Made by a program: the position numbers and the translations under genes
The notes under the pieces: model-generated
What the model was told of the DNA's origin: nothing
Database searches by the model: none
What the model saw: the letters and a program-made list of their open reading frames with translations, nothing else
Part shown: positions 1-8,102 of the stretch, piece by piece
Layout of the letters: every line of letters begins with the position of its first letter
Numbering within the stretch: position 1 is the stretch's first letter
Origin: Gammaproteobacteria bacterium
GTDB taxonomy: Bacteria > Pseudomonadota > Gammaproteobacteria > HK1
NCBI GenBank assembly: GCA_022824305.1
Contig: JAJEAD010000011.1
Span: 186,001-250,000 of the forward strand
Direction: 5' to 3'
Length of the DNA: 64,000 nt

Positions 1-413
1 AAAGCCTGCGCGATGCGGAGGACGGGGGCAGCGAGGACCCGTCGCCCGATTCAGTCGATCGCGAGCAGAGGCTCAACGACCAGGCGTACTTCGTGCTCGC
101 GTGGGGCCAGTTGGAGGCGGACATCGAGGAGGCGTGCCGGGAGGCCATCCGGGAGGGGCAATCGCACGAGGACTGGCGGCATCGCCGCGCCTGGTCGCTC
201 TACAACCCGGAGGACCGCCGGCTCTCGGGCCTGAGCTTCCAGAACCGGCTGACGCTGGTAATCGAGAAGGGCAGCGGAGACTGGAAGAGGACCATGGAGC
301 TCTACAACGTCCGCAACCAGATCGCCCACGGTGCCCTCCTGTCCGGCGGGATCGACATGGCGAGCGTGATCCGGGATTTCTTTCGGATTCAGTCGTCGCT
401 CGCGCGGAATTGA
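1..413 (+). CDS. HEPN-like protein, 5' truncated by window edge
   Basis: The reading frame is open from the first bases of the window (codons start at base 3) and stops at 411-413, so only the C-terminal part, about 136 residues, is visible. It contains the segment RNQIAHG, which fits the R-N-x3-H signature of HEPN-fold ribonucleases. It aligns over almost its whole visible length with the protein at 20409-20867, with roughly two thirds of residues identical, including the blocks QAYFVLAWGQLEA and GQSHEDWR. The two are therefore paralogues in one genome. The partner gene that precedes the second copy would lie off the left edge. Function is unproven; an RNase toxin or defence role is inferred from the motif only. 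Confidence 0.7.
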   Translation, partial: SLRDAEDGGSEDPSPDSVDREQRLNDQAYFVLAWGQLEADIEEACREAIREGQSHEDWRHRRAWSLYNPEDRRLSGLSFQNRLTLVIEKGSGDWKRTMELYNVRNQIAHGALLSGGIDMASVIRDFFRIQSSLARN

Positions 414-675
414 TCGGCCATAGAGTGTTCGGCCGGCGCGGGGCGACCGCGGCTGTTCCATGAAGAAACACTGGGGAAGCCGTTCCTTGGTGTCTTCCGC
501 GGGTGCTATCCGGCGCCGACGATCGAGCTGGGGATGGCGTAGTATCCCGGGTCACTTCAGGAAGTCCGCGAGCCGCGACACGCAGGCCGGCATCTCGGAC
601 GACACGGCCGGTGCACAGCTCTTCCGCGAGTCGGGGCAAGACGAGTGGAGGACTGCGCTCAGGCGGAGACATCAC

Positions 676-2046
676 ATGTCCACCCATCGCATCCTCTCCG
701 CCGCAATCGGCGTCCTTTTCGTTCTGGCGGCTGGCGCCGCTCACCCGCAGGCCGAGTCCGGGGAACGCGCCGTCAGCCGGGCCTTTCTCACGCTCGTCGC
801 GGGAGAGCAACAGGACGTGCGGCATGCCCTGGAAGTTATCGAGTCGACGTGGGAGCCCTCGCACCTGCCCATGGCCCTCGACGTGCTGCGCCTCATCCGC
901 AATCCGGGCGCGTCCGTCGCCCTCGTGCAGACCATGCAGGGCGAGACCGGCGCCGAGCACGGCTACGACATCGGGGCCTGGCAGCGTGACCTGTGGAATG
1001 CGCCCGAGGCGCTGCCCTCGCGCTACGCCGCCTTCAAGGGCGCGCTCTACAGCTTCATCGACCCGCGTTTCTCGGCCTACTTCGACGCGGTGGGCGAGCC
1101 GCTGATCCGGCTCGACGAGATCGTCTGGGGAGGCGTGCGCCAGGACGGCATTCCCCCCCTGCGAAACCCCGCGATGCTCGCCGCGGAGGACGCCGGCTAC
1201 CTCGAGGACGGGCACATCGTGTTCGGCATCTCGGTGGACGGCGACGCCCGCGCCTACCCCAAGCGCATCCTCGGCTGGCACGAGATGTTCGTGGACACCG
1301 TCGGCGGAGTGCCCGTCGCCGGGGTGTACTGCACGCTGTGCGGCACCGTCATCCTCTACCTCACCGAGCACGACGGAGTGAACCACGCGCTCGGCACGAG
1401 CGGATTCCTCTACCGGTCCAACAAGCTGATGTACGATCAGGCCACCCAGTCGCTGTGGAGCACGATGCGGGGAACGCCGGTGGCGGGACCCCTCGCGGGC
1501 AAGGGCATCGTGCTCGAACGGGGCAGCGTGGTGACCACGACCTGGGGCGAGTGGCGGCGGCGCCATCCCGATACCCGGGTGCTCTCCCTCGATACCGGTC
1601 ACCAGCGCGACTACGCGGAAGGCGCCGCCTACCGGGACTACTTCGCGACCGACGAGGTGATGTTCGCGGTCCCCGCCCTCGACACGCGGCTCAAGAACAA
1701 GGACGAGGTGTTCACTCTGCTGCTGGCTCGCCACCCCGAGCATCCCCTCGCGATATCGGCCGACTTCCTCGCGGCGAATCTCGTCCATCACGACGCCATC
1801 GAGGACACCGCGTTCGTGGTGCTCACCGACCCGACGGGGGCGAACCGCGCCTACGCGAGCGACGAAGTGCGCTTCACCGCTTACGACGGCGACCGGAGCG
1901 TGCGCGACAGCGAAGGCGGGTCGTGGACTCTGAGCGAGCACGCCCTGAGCGCCGAAGACGGCCGCGTGCTCCACCGTGTTCCGGCGCAGCGGGCGTTCTG
2001 GTTCGGCTGGTACTCCGCCTTCCCCCATACCCGCCTGGTGCACTGA
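676..2046 (+). CDS. DUF3179 domain protein, exported
   Basis: This 456-residue protein has an N-terminal signal peptide (hydrophobic stretch around residues 6-22, ending near AHPQA). The ATG at 676 was chosen because it starts exactly at the signal peptide; the frame is open further upstream to 460 but that part looks non-coding. The middle holds the DUF3179 hallmark VAGVYCTLCGTVI with two cysteines, followed by the typical region with SGFLYRSNKLMYDQ and a stretch ending TRVLSLDTGH. DUF3179 proteins are periplasmic or extracellular and of unknown biochemical role. No operon partner is evident: the next gene begins about 60 bp downstream and is a nucleoside hydrolase. Bases 414-675 upstream show no other gene. 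Confidence 0.85.
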   Translation: MSTHRILSAAIGVLFVLAAGAAHPQAESGERAVSRAFLTLVAGEQQDVRHALEVIESTWEPSHLPMALDVLRLIRNPGASVALVQTMQGETGAEHGYDIGAWQRDLWNAPEALPSRYAAFKGALYSFIDPRFSAYFDAVGEPLIRLDEIVWGGVRQDGIPPLRNPAMLAAEDAGYLEDGHIVFGISVDGDARAYPKRILGWHEMFVDTVGGVPVAGVYCTLCGTVILYLTEHDGVNHALGTSGFLYRSNKLMYDQATQSLWSTMRGTPVAGPLAGKGIVLERGSVVTTTWGEWRRRHPDTRVLSLDTGHQRDYAEGAAYRDYFATDEVMFAVPALDTRLKNKDEVFTLLLARHPEHPLAISADFLAANLVHHDAIEDTAFVVLTDPTGANRAYASDEVRFTAYDGDRSVRDSEGGSWTLSEHALSAEDGRVLHRVPAQRAFWFGWYSAFPHTRLVH

Positions 2047-2107
2047 CCCCGCCTGTCCGGCGACCCCTCGATGCGCACAGCGCACCCCGGAACGGAGTAA
2101 AGAGACC

Positions 2108-3115
2108 GTGGCGCGGGACGACCCGAGCGGAGCGGCCGGCTCGACGCGCGACACGGCGTTGCCCGCGATCCTCGACTGCGATACCGGCCACGACGACGCG
2201 ATGGCGATCCTGCTCGCGGCCGGCACCCTCGACCTTCGAGGGGTGACTACGGTCCACGGCAACTCGACCGTCGAGCTCACCACCGTCAACACCTGCAAGG
2301 TCCTGGAGCTCGCGGGGCTCGCCGACGTTCCCGTCGCGGTCGGAGCGCCGCAGTCGTGGAAGCGGGAGATCTCCCACGCCCCCGGGATACACGGCGTCAC
2401 CGGAATGGACGGACCCGACCTGCCGCCGCCTTCCCTTAAGCCGATAGACGAGCCCGCGATCGAGTTCTTTCACCGAAGCGCGGCCGAGGTGGACGGGTTG
2501 CACCTCGTCGCGACCGGGCCGCTCACCAACATCGGCGCCGCGCTCCGCAGCCACGGCGGGAGACTGGCGTCGCGCATCGCCGGCATCAGCCTCATGGGAG
2601 GGTCCACCGGCCTGGGCAGCGCCACCGCGGCCGCCGAGTTCAATATCTGGGCGGACCCGGAGGCGGCCGACGTGGTGTTCCGGAGCGGCGTCCCCATCAG
2701 GATGGTGGGGCTCAACGTCACCCGCCAGGTCCCCGCCACGCCTTCGCACCGGCGCCGCATCCGCGCGCTCGGCACGCGCACCGGGCGGGCGGTCGCGGAG
2801 CTGCTCGACTTCTACAGCGAGCAGCTCGCGCTCCGCTACGGGCTTCCCGGCGCATCCATGCACGACCCGCTGGCGGTCTCCGCCCTCGCCGATCCGCAGG
2901 TGCTGCGCTTCGAGTCCATGCAGGTGGACATCGAGCTCTCGGGTGAGCACACCTACGGGATGACGGTGTGCGACCGTCGCCACCTGTCCACGGATGCCGC
3001 CGGCCTGGTCCGGCAGCGCGACCCCTTCGGGCGCCCGAATGCGGAGGTCGCGGTCGCCGTGGACCCCGAGCGTTTCTGGGAGCGCTTCATCGCGGTGCTG
3101 GCGGGCTATCCATGA
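2108..3115 (+). CDS. Inosine-uridine preferring nucleoside hydrolase family protein
   Basis: This enzyme family cleaves the N-glycosidic bond of ribonucleosides using a Ca2+ bound by an N-terminal aspartate cluster. Here the cluster reads DCDTGHDDAMA, a variant of the usual DTDPGxDD. Further family marks are the GPLTNIGAAL block, MGGS in the core and EFNIWADPEAA, and near the C-terminus MHDPLAVSAL supplies the late metal-binding Asp. The GTG at 2108 lies just after a purine-rich stretch (GGAGTAAAGAG) and was preferred to the upstream open frame, which overlaps the previous gene. It is 335 residues, normal for the family. Its stop overlaps the start of the M20 peptidase by four bases, so the two are probably co-translated. 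The substrate is not evident. Confidence 0.85.
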   Translation: MARDDPSGAAGSTRDTALPAILDCDTGHDDAMAILLAAGTLDLRGVTTVHGNSTVELTTVNTCKVLELAGLADVPVAVGAPQSWKREISHAPGIHGVTGMDGPDLPPPSLKPIDEPAIEFFHRSAAEVDGLHLVATGPLTNIGAALRSHGGRLASRIAGISLMGGSTGLGSATAAAEFNIWADPEAADVVFRSGVPIRMVGLNVTRQVPATPSHRRRIRALGTRTGRAVAELLDFYSEQLALRYGLPGASMHDPLAVSALADPQVLRFESMQVDIELSGEHTYGMTVCDRRHLSTDAAGLVRQRDPFGRPNAEVAVAVDPERFWERFIAVLAGYP

Positions 3116-4272
3116 GCCACGCCCGGCCCAACGCGCCCGAGTACGACGCCGACGACATTCTGGAAGGCATCCGGGACTGGGTATTCATCGAGAGCCCCAC
3201 CGACTTCCCCGAAGGAGTCAACCGCGTCATGGACCTCGCGGAGCGGGAGATGGTGTCTCTCGGCGCCGCCATCGAACGCGAGCCGGGCGGAGAGGGCTAC
3301 GCGGACCTGCTCACCGCGCGCGTTCCGGGCGCATCGGAGGGACCCGGGATACTGGTGCTGGGCCACCTCGACACGGTGCACACGGTGGGGACGCTCGCTC
3401 GCGAGCTGCCCTTCCGGCGGGAAGGCGACCGCGTGTACGGCCCCGGAATCTACGACATGAAAGGGGGGATGTACTCCGCCTGCTACGCGCTGAAGCAGGT
3501 GTTGCGCGCAGGAAACACCCCGAAGCTGCCCGTGACCTTCATGTTCGTCCCCAACGAGGAGGTGGGAAGTCCCACCACTCGCGGGCGAATCGAGGCGGAG
3601 GCGAAACGCCACCACTACGTCCTGGTGCCCGAGCCCGCCAAGGAGGGCAGGCTCGTGACGGGGCGCCACGCCATCGCGCGATTCCGGATCAGGGTTCGCG
3701 GCCGGCCCTCGCACGCGGGATCGACCCTCGCCCGGGGCCGGAGCGCGATTCGGGAGATGGCGGAGCAGATCGTCGCCATCGAAGGCATGACGGACCACGA
3801 GGCCGGAGTGACCCTGAGCGTCGGCATCGTTCACGGCGGCACCTTCGTCAACGTGGTGCCGATCGATTGCGAGGCGGAAGTGCTCGCGGTGCTGCCCACG
3901 CCCGAGGACATCGAGAGGATCGGCGCCGCGATGATGGCGCTCGAGCCCATCAACCCGGATGTCGCCGTGGCCGTCGAGGCCGGCCCCCTTCGGCCCGTAT
4001 TCTCGCCCCACGCGGGAGTGATGGACCTCTACGCCCGGGCGGAAGCGATCGCGAGGGAGATCGGGTTCAGCCCCGGCCACGGCAGCTTCGGCGGGGGCAG
4101 TGACGGCAACTTCACCGGGGCGCTCGGCCTCGCCACGCTCGACGGGCTGGGCCCCTGCGGGGACGGCGCCCACACCCACGACGAGCACGTCCTGTACTCG
4201 TCGCTGGTCCCGCGGGCGCGCCTGCTCGCGGGCCTGCTGGAGACGCTCGAGGCGCCCGAGGCGCGGGCCTGA
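3112..4272 (+). CDS. M20 family metallopeptidase (glutamate carboxypeptidase-like)
   Basis: This 386-residue di-zinc hydrolase resembles the CPG2/ArgE-DapE group, which removes C-terminal glutamate or hydrolyses N-acyl amino acids. Metal-ligand motifs are visible in order: GHLDTVH (H85, D87), YDMKGG (D115), the catalytic pair NEEVG (E149/E150), and a late His in HTHDEHVLY. The dimerisation (lid) domain lies between about residues 185 and 300. The ATG at 3112 overlaps the nucleoside hydrolase stop as ATGA, which fixes the start. Pairing with a nucleoside hydrolase suggests salvage of nucleoside- or folate-like compounds, but the exact substrate is unknown. Confidence 0.85.
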   Translation: MSHARPNAPEYDADDILEGIRDWVFIESPTDFPEGVNRVMDLAEREMVSLGAAIEREPGGEGYADLLTARVPGASEGPGILVLGHLDTVHTVGTLARELPFRREGDRVYGPGIYDMKGGMYSACYALKQVLRAGNTPKLPVTFMFVPNEEVGSPTTRGRIEAEAKRHHYVLVPEPAKEGRLVTGRHAIARFRIRVRGRPSHAGSTLARGRSAIREMAEQIVAIEGMTDHEAGVTLSVGIVHGGTFVNVVPIDCEAEVLAVLPTPEDIERIGAAMMALEPINPDVAVAVEAGPLRPVFSPHAGVMDLYARAEAIAREIGFSPGHGSFGGGSDGNFTGALGLATLDGLGPCGDGAHTHDEHVLYSSLVPRARLLAGLLETLEAPEARA

Positions 4273-4291
4273 CGCGCCCGCCCGCCCCGCT

Positions 4292-5224
4292 TCAGACCGC
4301 GTCGTAGTCCACCGGAGTGGCGTGCCAGCCTTCCTCGTGCCTGCGCCAGTAGCGGTCCTTGAGCCGCTCCGACAGGGGGCCGGGACGCCCGTTGCCCATC
4401 ACGCGCTCGTCCACCTGCACGATGGGCATGATGCCGCCCGCGGTGCTGGAGAGGAACACTTCGTCCGCCTCGCGCAGCTCCTCGGGGGTGACCCGGCCGA
4501 GCTCGAAGGGGATCTCGAGCTCGTCGCAGAGCTCCGCCACCGAGCGCCGGGTGATGCCCTCGAGCACCGTGCCGCCCGGTGAGACGACGCGCCCCCCGCT
4601 CACGCAGAAGACGTTGAACCCGGGCCCTTCGGACACACAGCCTTCCGCGTCGACGAGCACCGCGGTGTCCGCGCCCTGCTCCACCGCCTGGAAGAGTCCT
4701 CTCGTCAGGTCGCCCCAGTGGAAGTTCTTGATGGTGGGATCGACCGAGTGCGGCGAGATCCGCGGCACGTCCGAGATGATGATACGGGCGCCGCGCTCCT
4801 GAACCTCGGGCGGCAGGACCCAGATGAAAGGCACCGCGTAGAGGATCAGCCGGTTGCGGCAGGTGCGCGGATCGCGCGATCCCGGTGCGGGGTGCCCGCG
4901 GGTGCAGACCATGTCCACGTAGGCGTCCCGCAACCCGCTGAGACGCACGACGTGAATGAGGGCATCCCTCAGGGAGTCTCGGTCGAGTCCCGGGTCGAGG
5001 CGGAGCGCGGCGCAGGAGGCCCGGAAGCGGTCCAGGTGATCCTCGAGCCGGAAGAAGCTCCCCTTCCACACGTGCACCACGTCGTAGGTCACGTCCGAGC
5101 GGCTGAAGCCCCAGTCGAGGACCGAGACCCGCGCCTCGGAGACCGGAACGAACTCGCCGTCCACGAAGGCGGCGCCGTCGGAGTAGTCGACGCGCGAGGT
5201 GATGTCCAGTGCCGTCTGCGCCAT
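4292..5224 (-). CDS. Class IV (fold type IV) PLP aminotransferase
   Basis: This is a 310-residue enzyme of the branched-chain/D-amino-acid aminotransferase and 4-amino-4-deoxychorismate lyase superfamily. The PLP lysine is expected at K166 in DPTIKNFHWGD, followed by the conserved glutamate segment EGCVSEGPGFNVF and the phosphate-binding SPGGTVLEGITR. The ATG at 5224 precedes MAQTALD; the longer open frame to 5341 overlaps the divergent GMC gene and was rejected. It is transcribed towards the M20 gene (19-bp convergent gap) and away from the GMC oxidoreductase. Substrate specificity within class IV cannot be assigned by eye; amine:pyruvate or branched-chain transamination are possible. Confidence 0.85.
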   Translation of the reverse strand: MAQTALDITSRVDYSDGAAFVDGEFVPVSEARVSVLDWGFSRSDVTYDVVHVWKGSFFRLEDHLDRFRASCAALRLDPGLDRDSLRDALIHVVRLSGLRDAYVDMVCTRGHPAPGSRDPRTCRNRLILYAVPFIWVLPPEVQERGARIIISDVPRISPHSVDPTIKNFHWGDLTRGLFQAVEQGADTAVLVDAEGCVSEGPGFNVFCVSGGRVVSPGGTVLEGITRRSVAELCDELEIPFELGRVTPEELREADEVFLSSTAGGIMPIVQVDERVMGNGRPGPLSERLKDRYWRRHEEGWHATPVDYDAV

Positions 5225-5331
5225 GGGAGTGTCCGCCCTGTCACGAATCGAGAGGCGAGAGACTACCCGCTGGTGCGTGCCGTCTACAATGCGGCGTCGT
5301 CGGGCAGGCATGCAGGCGACAGCGTCTCCCC

Positions 5332-6957
5332 ATGACGGCATATGACTACATCATCGTCGGCGCCGGGTCCGCCGGCGCCGTGCTGGCGGCCCGCCTGAGC
5401 GAGGAGCCCGGGCTCCGGGTGCTCCTCGTCGAAGCCGGGGGAAAGACGGACCACTGGTCTATTCGCATGCCGGCCGCCCTCGCCGCCAACTTCGAAGGCG
5501 GTCCGTGGAACTGGTGCTACTACTCGGTGCCGCAGCGAAACCTCGCCGGCCGTCGCATCTATCAGCCCCGCGGCAAGGGGCTCGGAGGATCGTCCGCCAT
5601 CAACGGTATGGCCTACATCCGCGGCCACGCCCGGGACTACGAGCGATGGTCCGCCGAAGGCGCCCCCGGCTGGTCCTACGCGGAGGTCCTGCCCTACTTC
5701 AAGCGCGGCGAACGCCACGGCCGGGGCGAGGATGCCTGGCGCGGCGGCAGCGGCCCCGTGGCCACCGTCTGCTACGGCATCGTCGACCCGCTCAACCGCG
5801 CCTTCGTGGAGGCCGGGGCGGAGGCGGGATTCCCCGTGACGGAGGACGTCAACGGCTTCCGGCAGGAAGGCTTCGGCCCCTTCGACATGAACATCGACCG
5901 GGGCGAGCGCGCAAGCACCGCGCACGCCTACCTCCGCCCGGCGCGGGCGAGAGCGAATCTGAGCGTCCGCTCCGAGAGCGCGGTCACCAAGGTCCTCCTG
6001 GACGGCCGCGGGGCCTGCGGCGTCGAGCTCGCCTCTCACGGCACCACCGAAGCCGTTCGCGCGGAGAGAGAGGTGATCCTCTGCGCCGGCGCCTTCCAGT
6101 CCCCTCAGTTGCTCATGCTCTCGGGGATAGGTCCGGCGGACCACCTGCGCGACCATGGAATCGAAGTCGTGCACGATCTGCCGGGCGTGGGCGGCAATCT
6201 CCAGGACCACCTGGAAATGCACCTGCAGTGGGGGGCGGAGAAGCGCCACACGCGCAACCGCCATGCCGGTCCGCTCGCGAGGATTGCGGTCGGCGCGCGG
6301 TGGTTTCTGACCCGCGGCGGCGTCGGGGCTTCGACCCAGGTCGAGGTCGGCGCCTTCACCCGCACCTCGCCGCAGGTCCCGCATCCCGATATCCAGTACC
6401 ACTTCTTTCCCCTCCTGCTGGAGGGTTGGAAGCCGAGCCGCAAGCGCGGCGGGTTCTGTGTCGTCGTGGGCACCCTCCGCGAACACAGCCGCGGCACGGT
6501 GCGCCTCGCCTCCGCCGACCCCTTCAGGGCCCCCCTCATCGACTTCAACTTCCTCGACGATCCCCGCGACCTCCACGACCTGCGAACCTGCGTTCACCAG
6601 GCGCGTGAGGTCGTGTCCCGGAGCGCCTTCGATGCCTTTCGGCAGGAAGCCGTGGAGCCCTGGGCGTCGGCGACCGACGATGACGCGATCGATGCCCTGA
6701 TCCGGGAATCGGCGGAGAGCGCCTATCACCCCTGCGGGACCTGCAAGATGGGAAGGGACCCGCAGGCCGTCGTCGATCCGCAATGCCGGGTTCGCGGAAT
6801 CGAGAACCTGCGCGTGGTGGACAGCGCCATCATCCCGTCGATCGTGAGCGGCAATCTCAACGCGCCCACCATGATGATCGGCGAGAAGGCGTCGGACATG
6901 ATCCTCGGCCGCGAGCCGCTTCCGCCTTCCAATGCGGGGTACCACGGCGCCCCTTGA
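5332..6957 (+). CDS. GMC family FAD oxidoreductase, choline dehydrogenase-like
   Basis: This is a 541-residue flavoprotein, close to the usual length of choline dehydrogenase BetA. The N-terminus carries the FAD dinucleotide fold VGAGSAGAVLA, then the GMC signature with GLGGSSAINGMAYIRG. Near the C-terminus AYHPCGTCKMG supplies the catalytic histidine and GNLNAPTMMIGEKASD ends the FAD domain. BetA-type enzymes oxidise choline to betaine aldehyde and betaine at the membrane; other alcohols are possible for GMC members. The phosphodiesterase gene follows after about 40 bp. Together they could release choline from glycerophosphocholine and oxidise it, which is an inference consistent with the sarcosine oxidase and C1 genes elsewhere in the window. 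Confidence 0.88.
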   Translation: MTAYDYIIVGAGSAGAVLAARLSEEPGLRVLLVEAGGKTDHWSIRMPAALAANFEGGPWNWCYYSVPQRNLAGRRIYQPRGKGLGGSSAINGMAYIRGHARDYERWSAEGAPGWSYAEVLPYFKRGERHGRGEDAWRGGSGPVATVCYGIVDPLNRAFVEAGAEAGFPVTEDVNGFRQEGFGPFDMNIDRGERASTAHAYLRPARARANLSVRSESAVTKVLLDGRGACGVELASHGTTEAVRAEREVILCAGAFQSPQLLMLSGIGPADHLRDHGIEVVHDLPGVGGNLQDHLEMHLQWGAEKRHTRNRHAGPLARIAVGARWFLTRGGVGASTQVEVGAFTRTSPQVPHPDIQYHFFPLLLEGWKPSRKRGGFCVVVGTLREHSRGTVRLASADPFRAPLIDFNFLDDPRDLHDLRTCVHQAREVVSRSAFDAFRQEAVEPWASATDDDAIDALIRESAESAYHPCGTCKMGRDPQAVVDPQCRVRGIENLRVVDSAIIPSIVSGNLNAPTMMIGEKASDMILGREPLPPSNAGYHGAP

Positions 6958-6998
6958 GCCGAAGGGCGCTCCGGCTCCGCTCCGTGTCCGCGCCACCG

Positions 6999-7901
6999 AT
7001 GGAGATTCACGGGCATCGCGGCGCCCGGGGACTGCGGCCCGAGAACACGATGCCGGCCTTCGAGTGCGCCATCGCCCTCGGCGTGGACGCCCTGGAGCTC
7101 GACGTGGTGATGACCCGGGACGGCGTCCCCGTGGTGCACCACGATCACGCCCTCGATCCGGCACGCACCCGGGACGCGAGCGGCCGGTGGCTGACAGCAC
7201 CGGGCCCCCGTGTCGATTCCCTGGACCTGGCGGCCCTGGACCGATTCGACGTGGGCCGCGCGGCGCCGGGCAGCGAGATCGCACGGTGCTTTCCGGATCA
7301 GCTTCCCTGCGACGGCGCGCGAATCCCGACCCTGGAGCAAGTGCTGTCCCTGGGGAACGGAGGTCCCGACGCGCAGAAGATCCGCTTCCAGGTCGAGATC
7401 AAGTCCCAGCCCCTGGTCCCGGGCGCCGGCGCGGGACCGGAAGCGCTCGCACGGGCCGTGGTTGCCGTCCTGCGGGAGCAGCGCATGATCGGGCGTGCCT
7501 CCATCCTGTCCTTCGACTGGCGCGTGCTCCTCGAAGCACGCCGGCTGGCCCCCGAACTCTCCATCGTCTGCCTCAGCGCCGAGCGGTCCTGGCTCGACAA
7601 CATCCGGCGCCACGCGCCCGGCCCCTCGCCCTGGACCGCCGGCCTCGAGATCGAGGCCTTCCGGGGATCGCTTCCCCGAATGGTCAAGGCGACGGGAAGC
7701 GGCGTCTGGGGCCCCTACTACCGGGACTTGACGAGAGAGGCCCTCGCGGAAGCGCGCGCGCAGGGCCTCGAGGTCGTGGTCTGGACCGTCAACGACATCG
7801 ACGAGATGCGCAGCCTGGCCCGCCTTGGCGTCGACGGTCTCACCACCGACTATCCGGATCGCGCCAGGGCGGCGCTTGCACCCTGGCGCAGGTCCCGGTG
7901 A
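6999..7901 (+). CDS. Glycerophosphodiester phosphodiesterase
   Basis: The 300-residue protein begins almost at the catalytic core: MEIHGHRGARG contains the first catalytic His and metal ligands, ENTMPAF and ELDVVMTRDG supply the Glu/Asp ligands, and VVHHDH the second His. The C-terminus has the expected WTVNDIDEM and DGLTTDYPD. Such enzymes hydrolyse glycerophosphodiesters to glycerol-3-phosphate and an alcohol such as choline. There is no signal peptide, so it is probably cytoplasmic (UgpQ-like) rather than periplasmic. It lies directly downstream of the choline-dehydrogenase-like gene and is probably co-transcribed with it. It is convergent with znuA, separated by a strong inverted repeat. 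Confidence 0.88.
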   Translation: MEIHGHRGARGLRPENTMPAFECAIALGVDALELDVVMTRDGVPVVHHDHALDPARTRDASGRWLTAPGPRVDSLDLAALDRFDVGRAAPGSEIARCFPDQLPCDGARIPTLEQVLSLGNGGPDAQKIRFQVEIKSQPLVPGAGAGPEALARAVVAVLREQRMIGRASILSFDWRVLLEARRLAPELSIVCLSAERSWLDNIRRHAPGPSPWTAGLEIEAFRGSLPRMVKATGSGVWGPYYRDLTREALAEARAQGLEVVVWTVNDIDEMRSLARLGVDGLTTDYPDRARAALAPWRRSR

Positions 7902-8038
7902 CCGGGCGCCCCCTTCCGGGCAAGCGCCCCGTGCCCGTACCGATGTCGTTTTCCCGCTACCCCTGTCTCGGAGACCGGACCATCATCCCGCTTCCCGACC
8001 TTCGTGCGAGGGCAAGCGCCGTCATTCGGCCTCGACCC

Positions 8039-8076
8039 GACCGGCGATCGCAATGCGTGTCAAGCGATCGCCGGTC
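8039..8076. terminator. 13-bp perfect inverted repeat, bidirectional terminator candidate
   Basis: Bases 8039-8051 (GACCGGCGATCGC) are perfectly inverted at 8064-8076 around a 12-base loop. The element sits between the 3' ends of the convergent phosphodiesterase and znuA genes. On the plus strand it is followed by a short T-containing stretch (CTGTCTTT). The position fits a shared terminator. The core of each arm (GCGATCGC) is itself palindromic. Confidence 0.65.
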
Positions 8077-8102
8077 CTGTCTTTCGAAGACCGCGCCGAG
8101 AA

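Noticed and set aside
73-2400. 775-residue minus-strand open frame across the DUF3179 gene
   Set aside because: It is a GC-rich antisense shadow. It has no domain motifs and a low-complexity Arg/Pro/Gly composition, while the plus-strand frame shows a signal peptide and family blocks.
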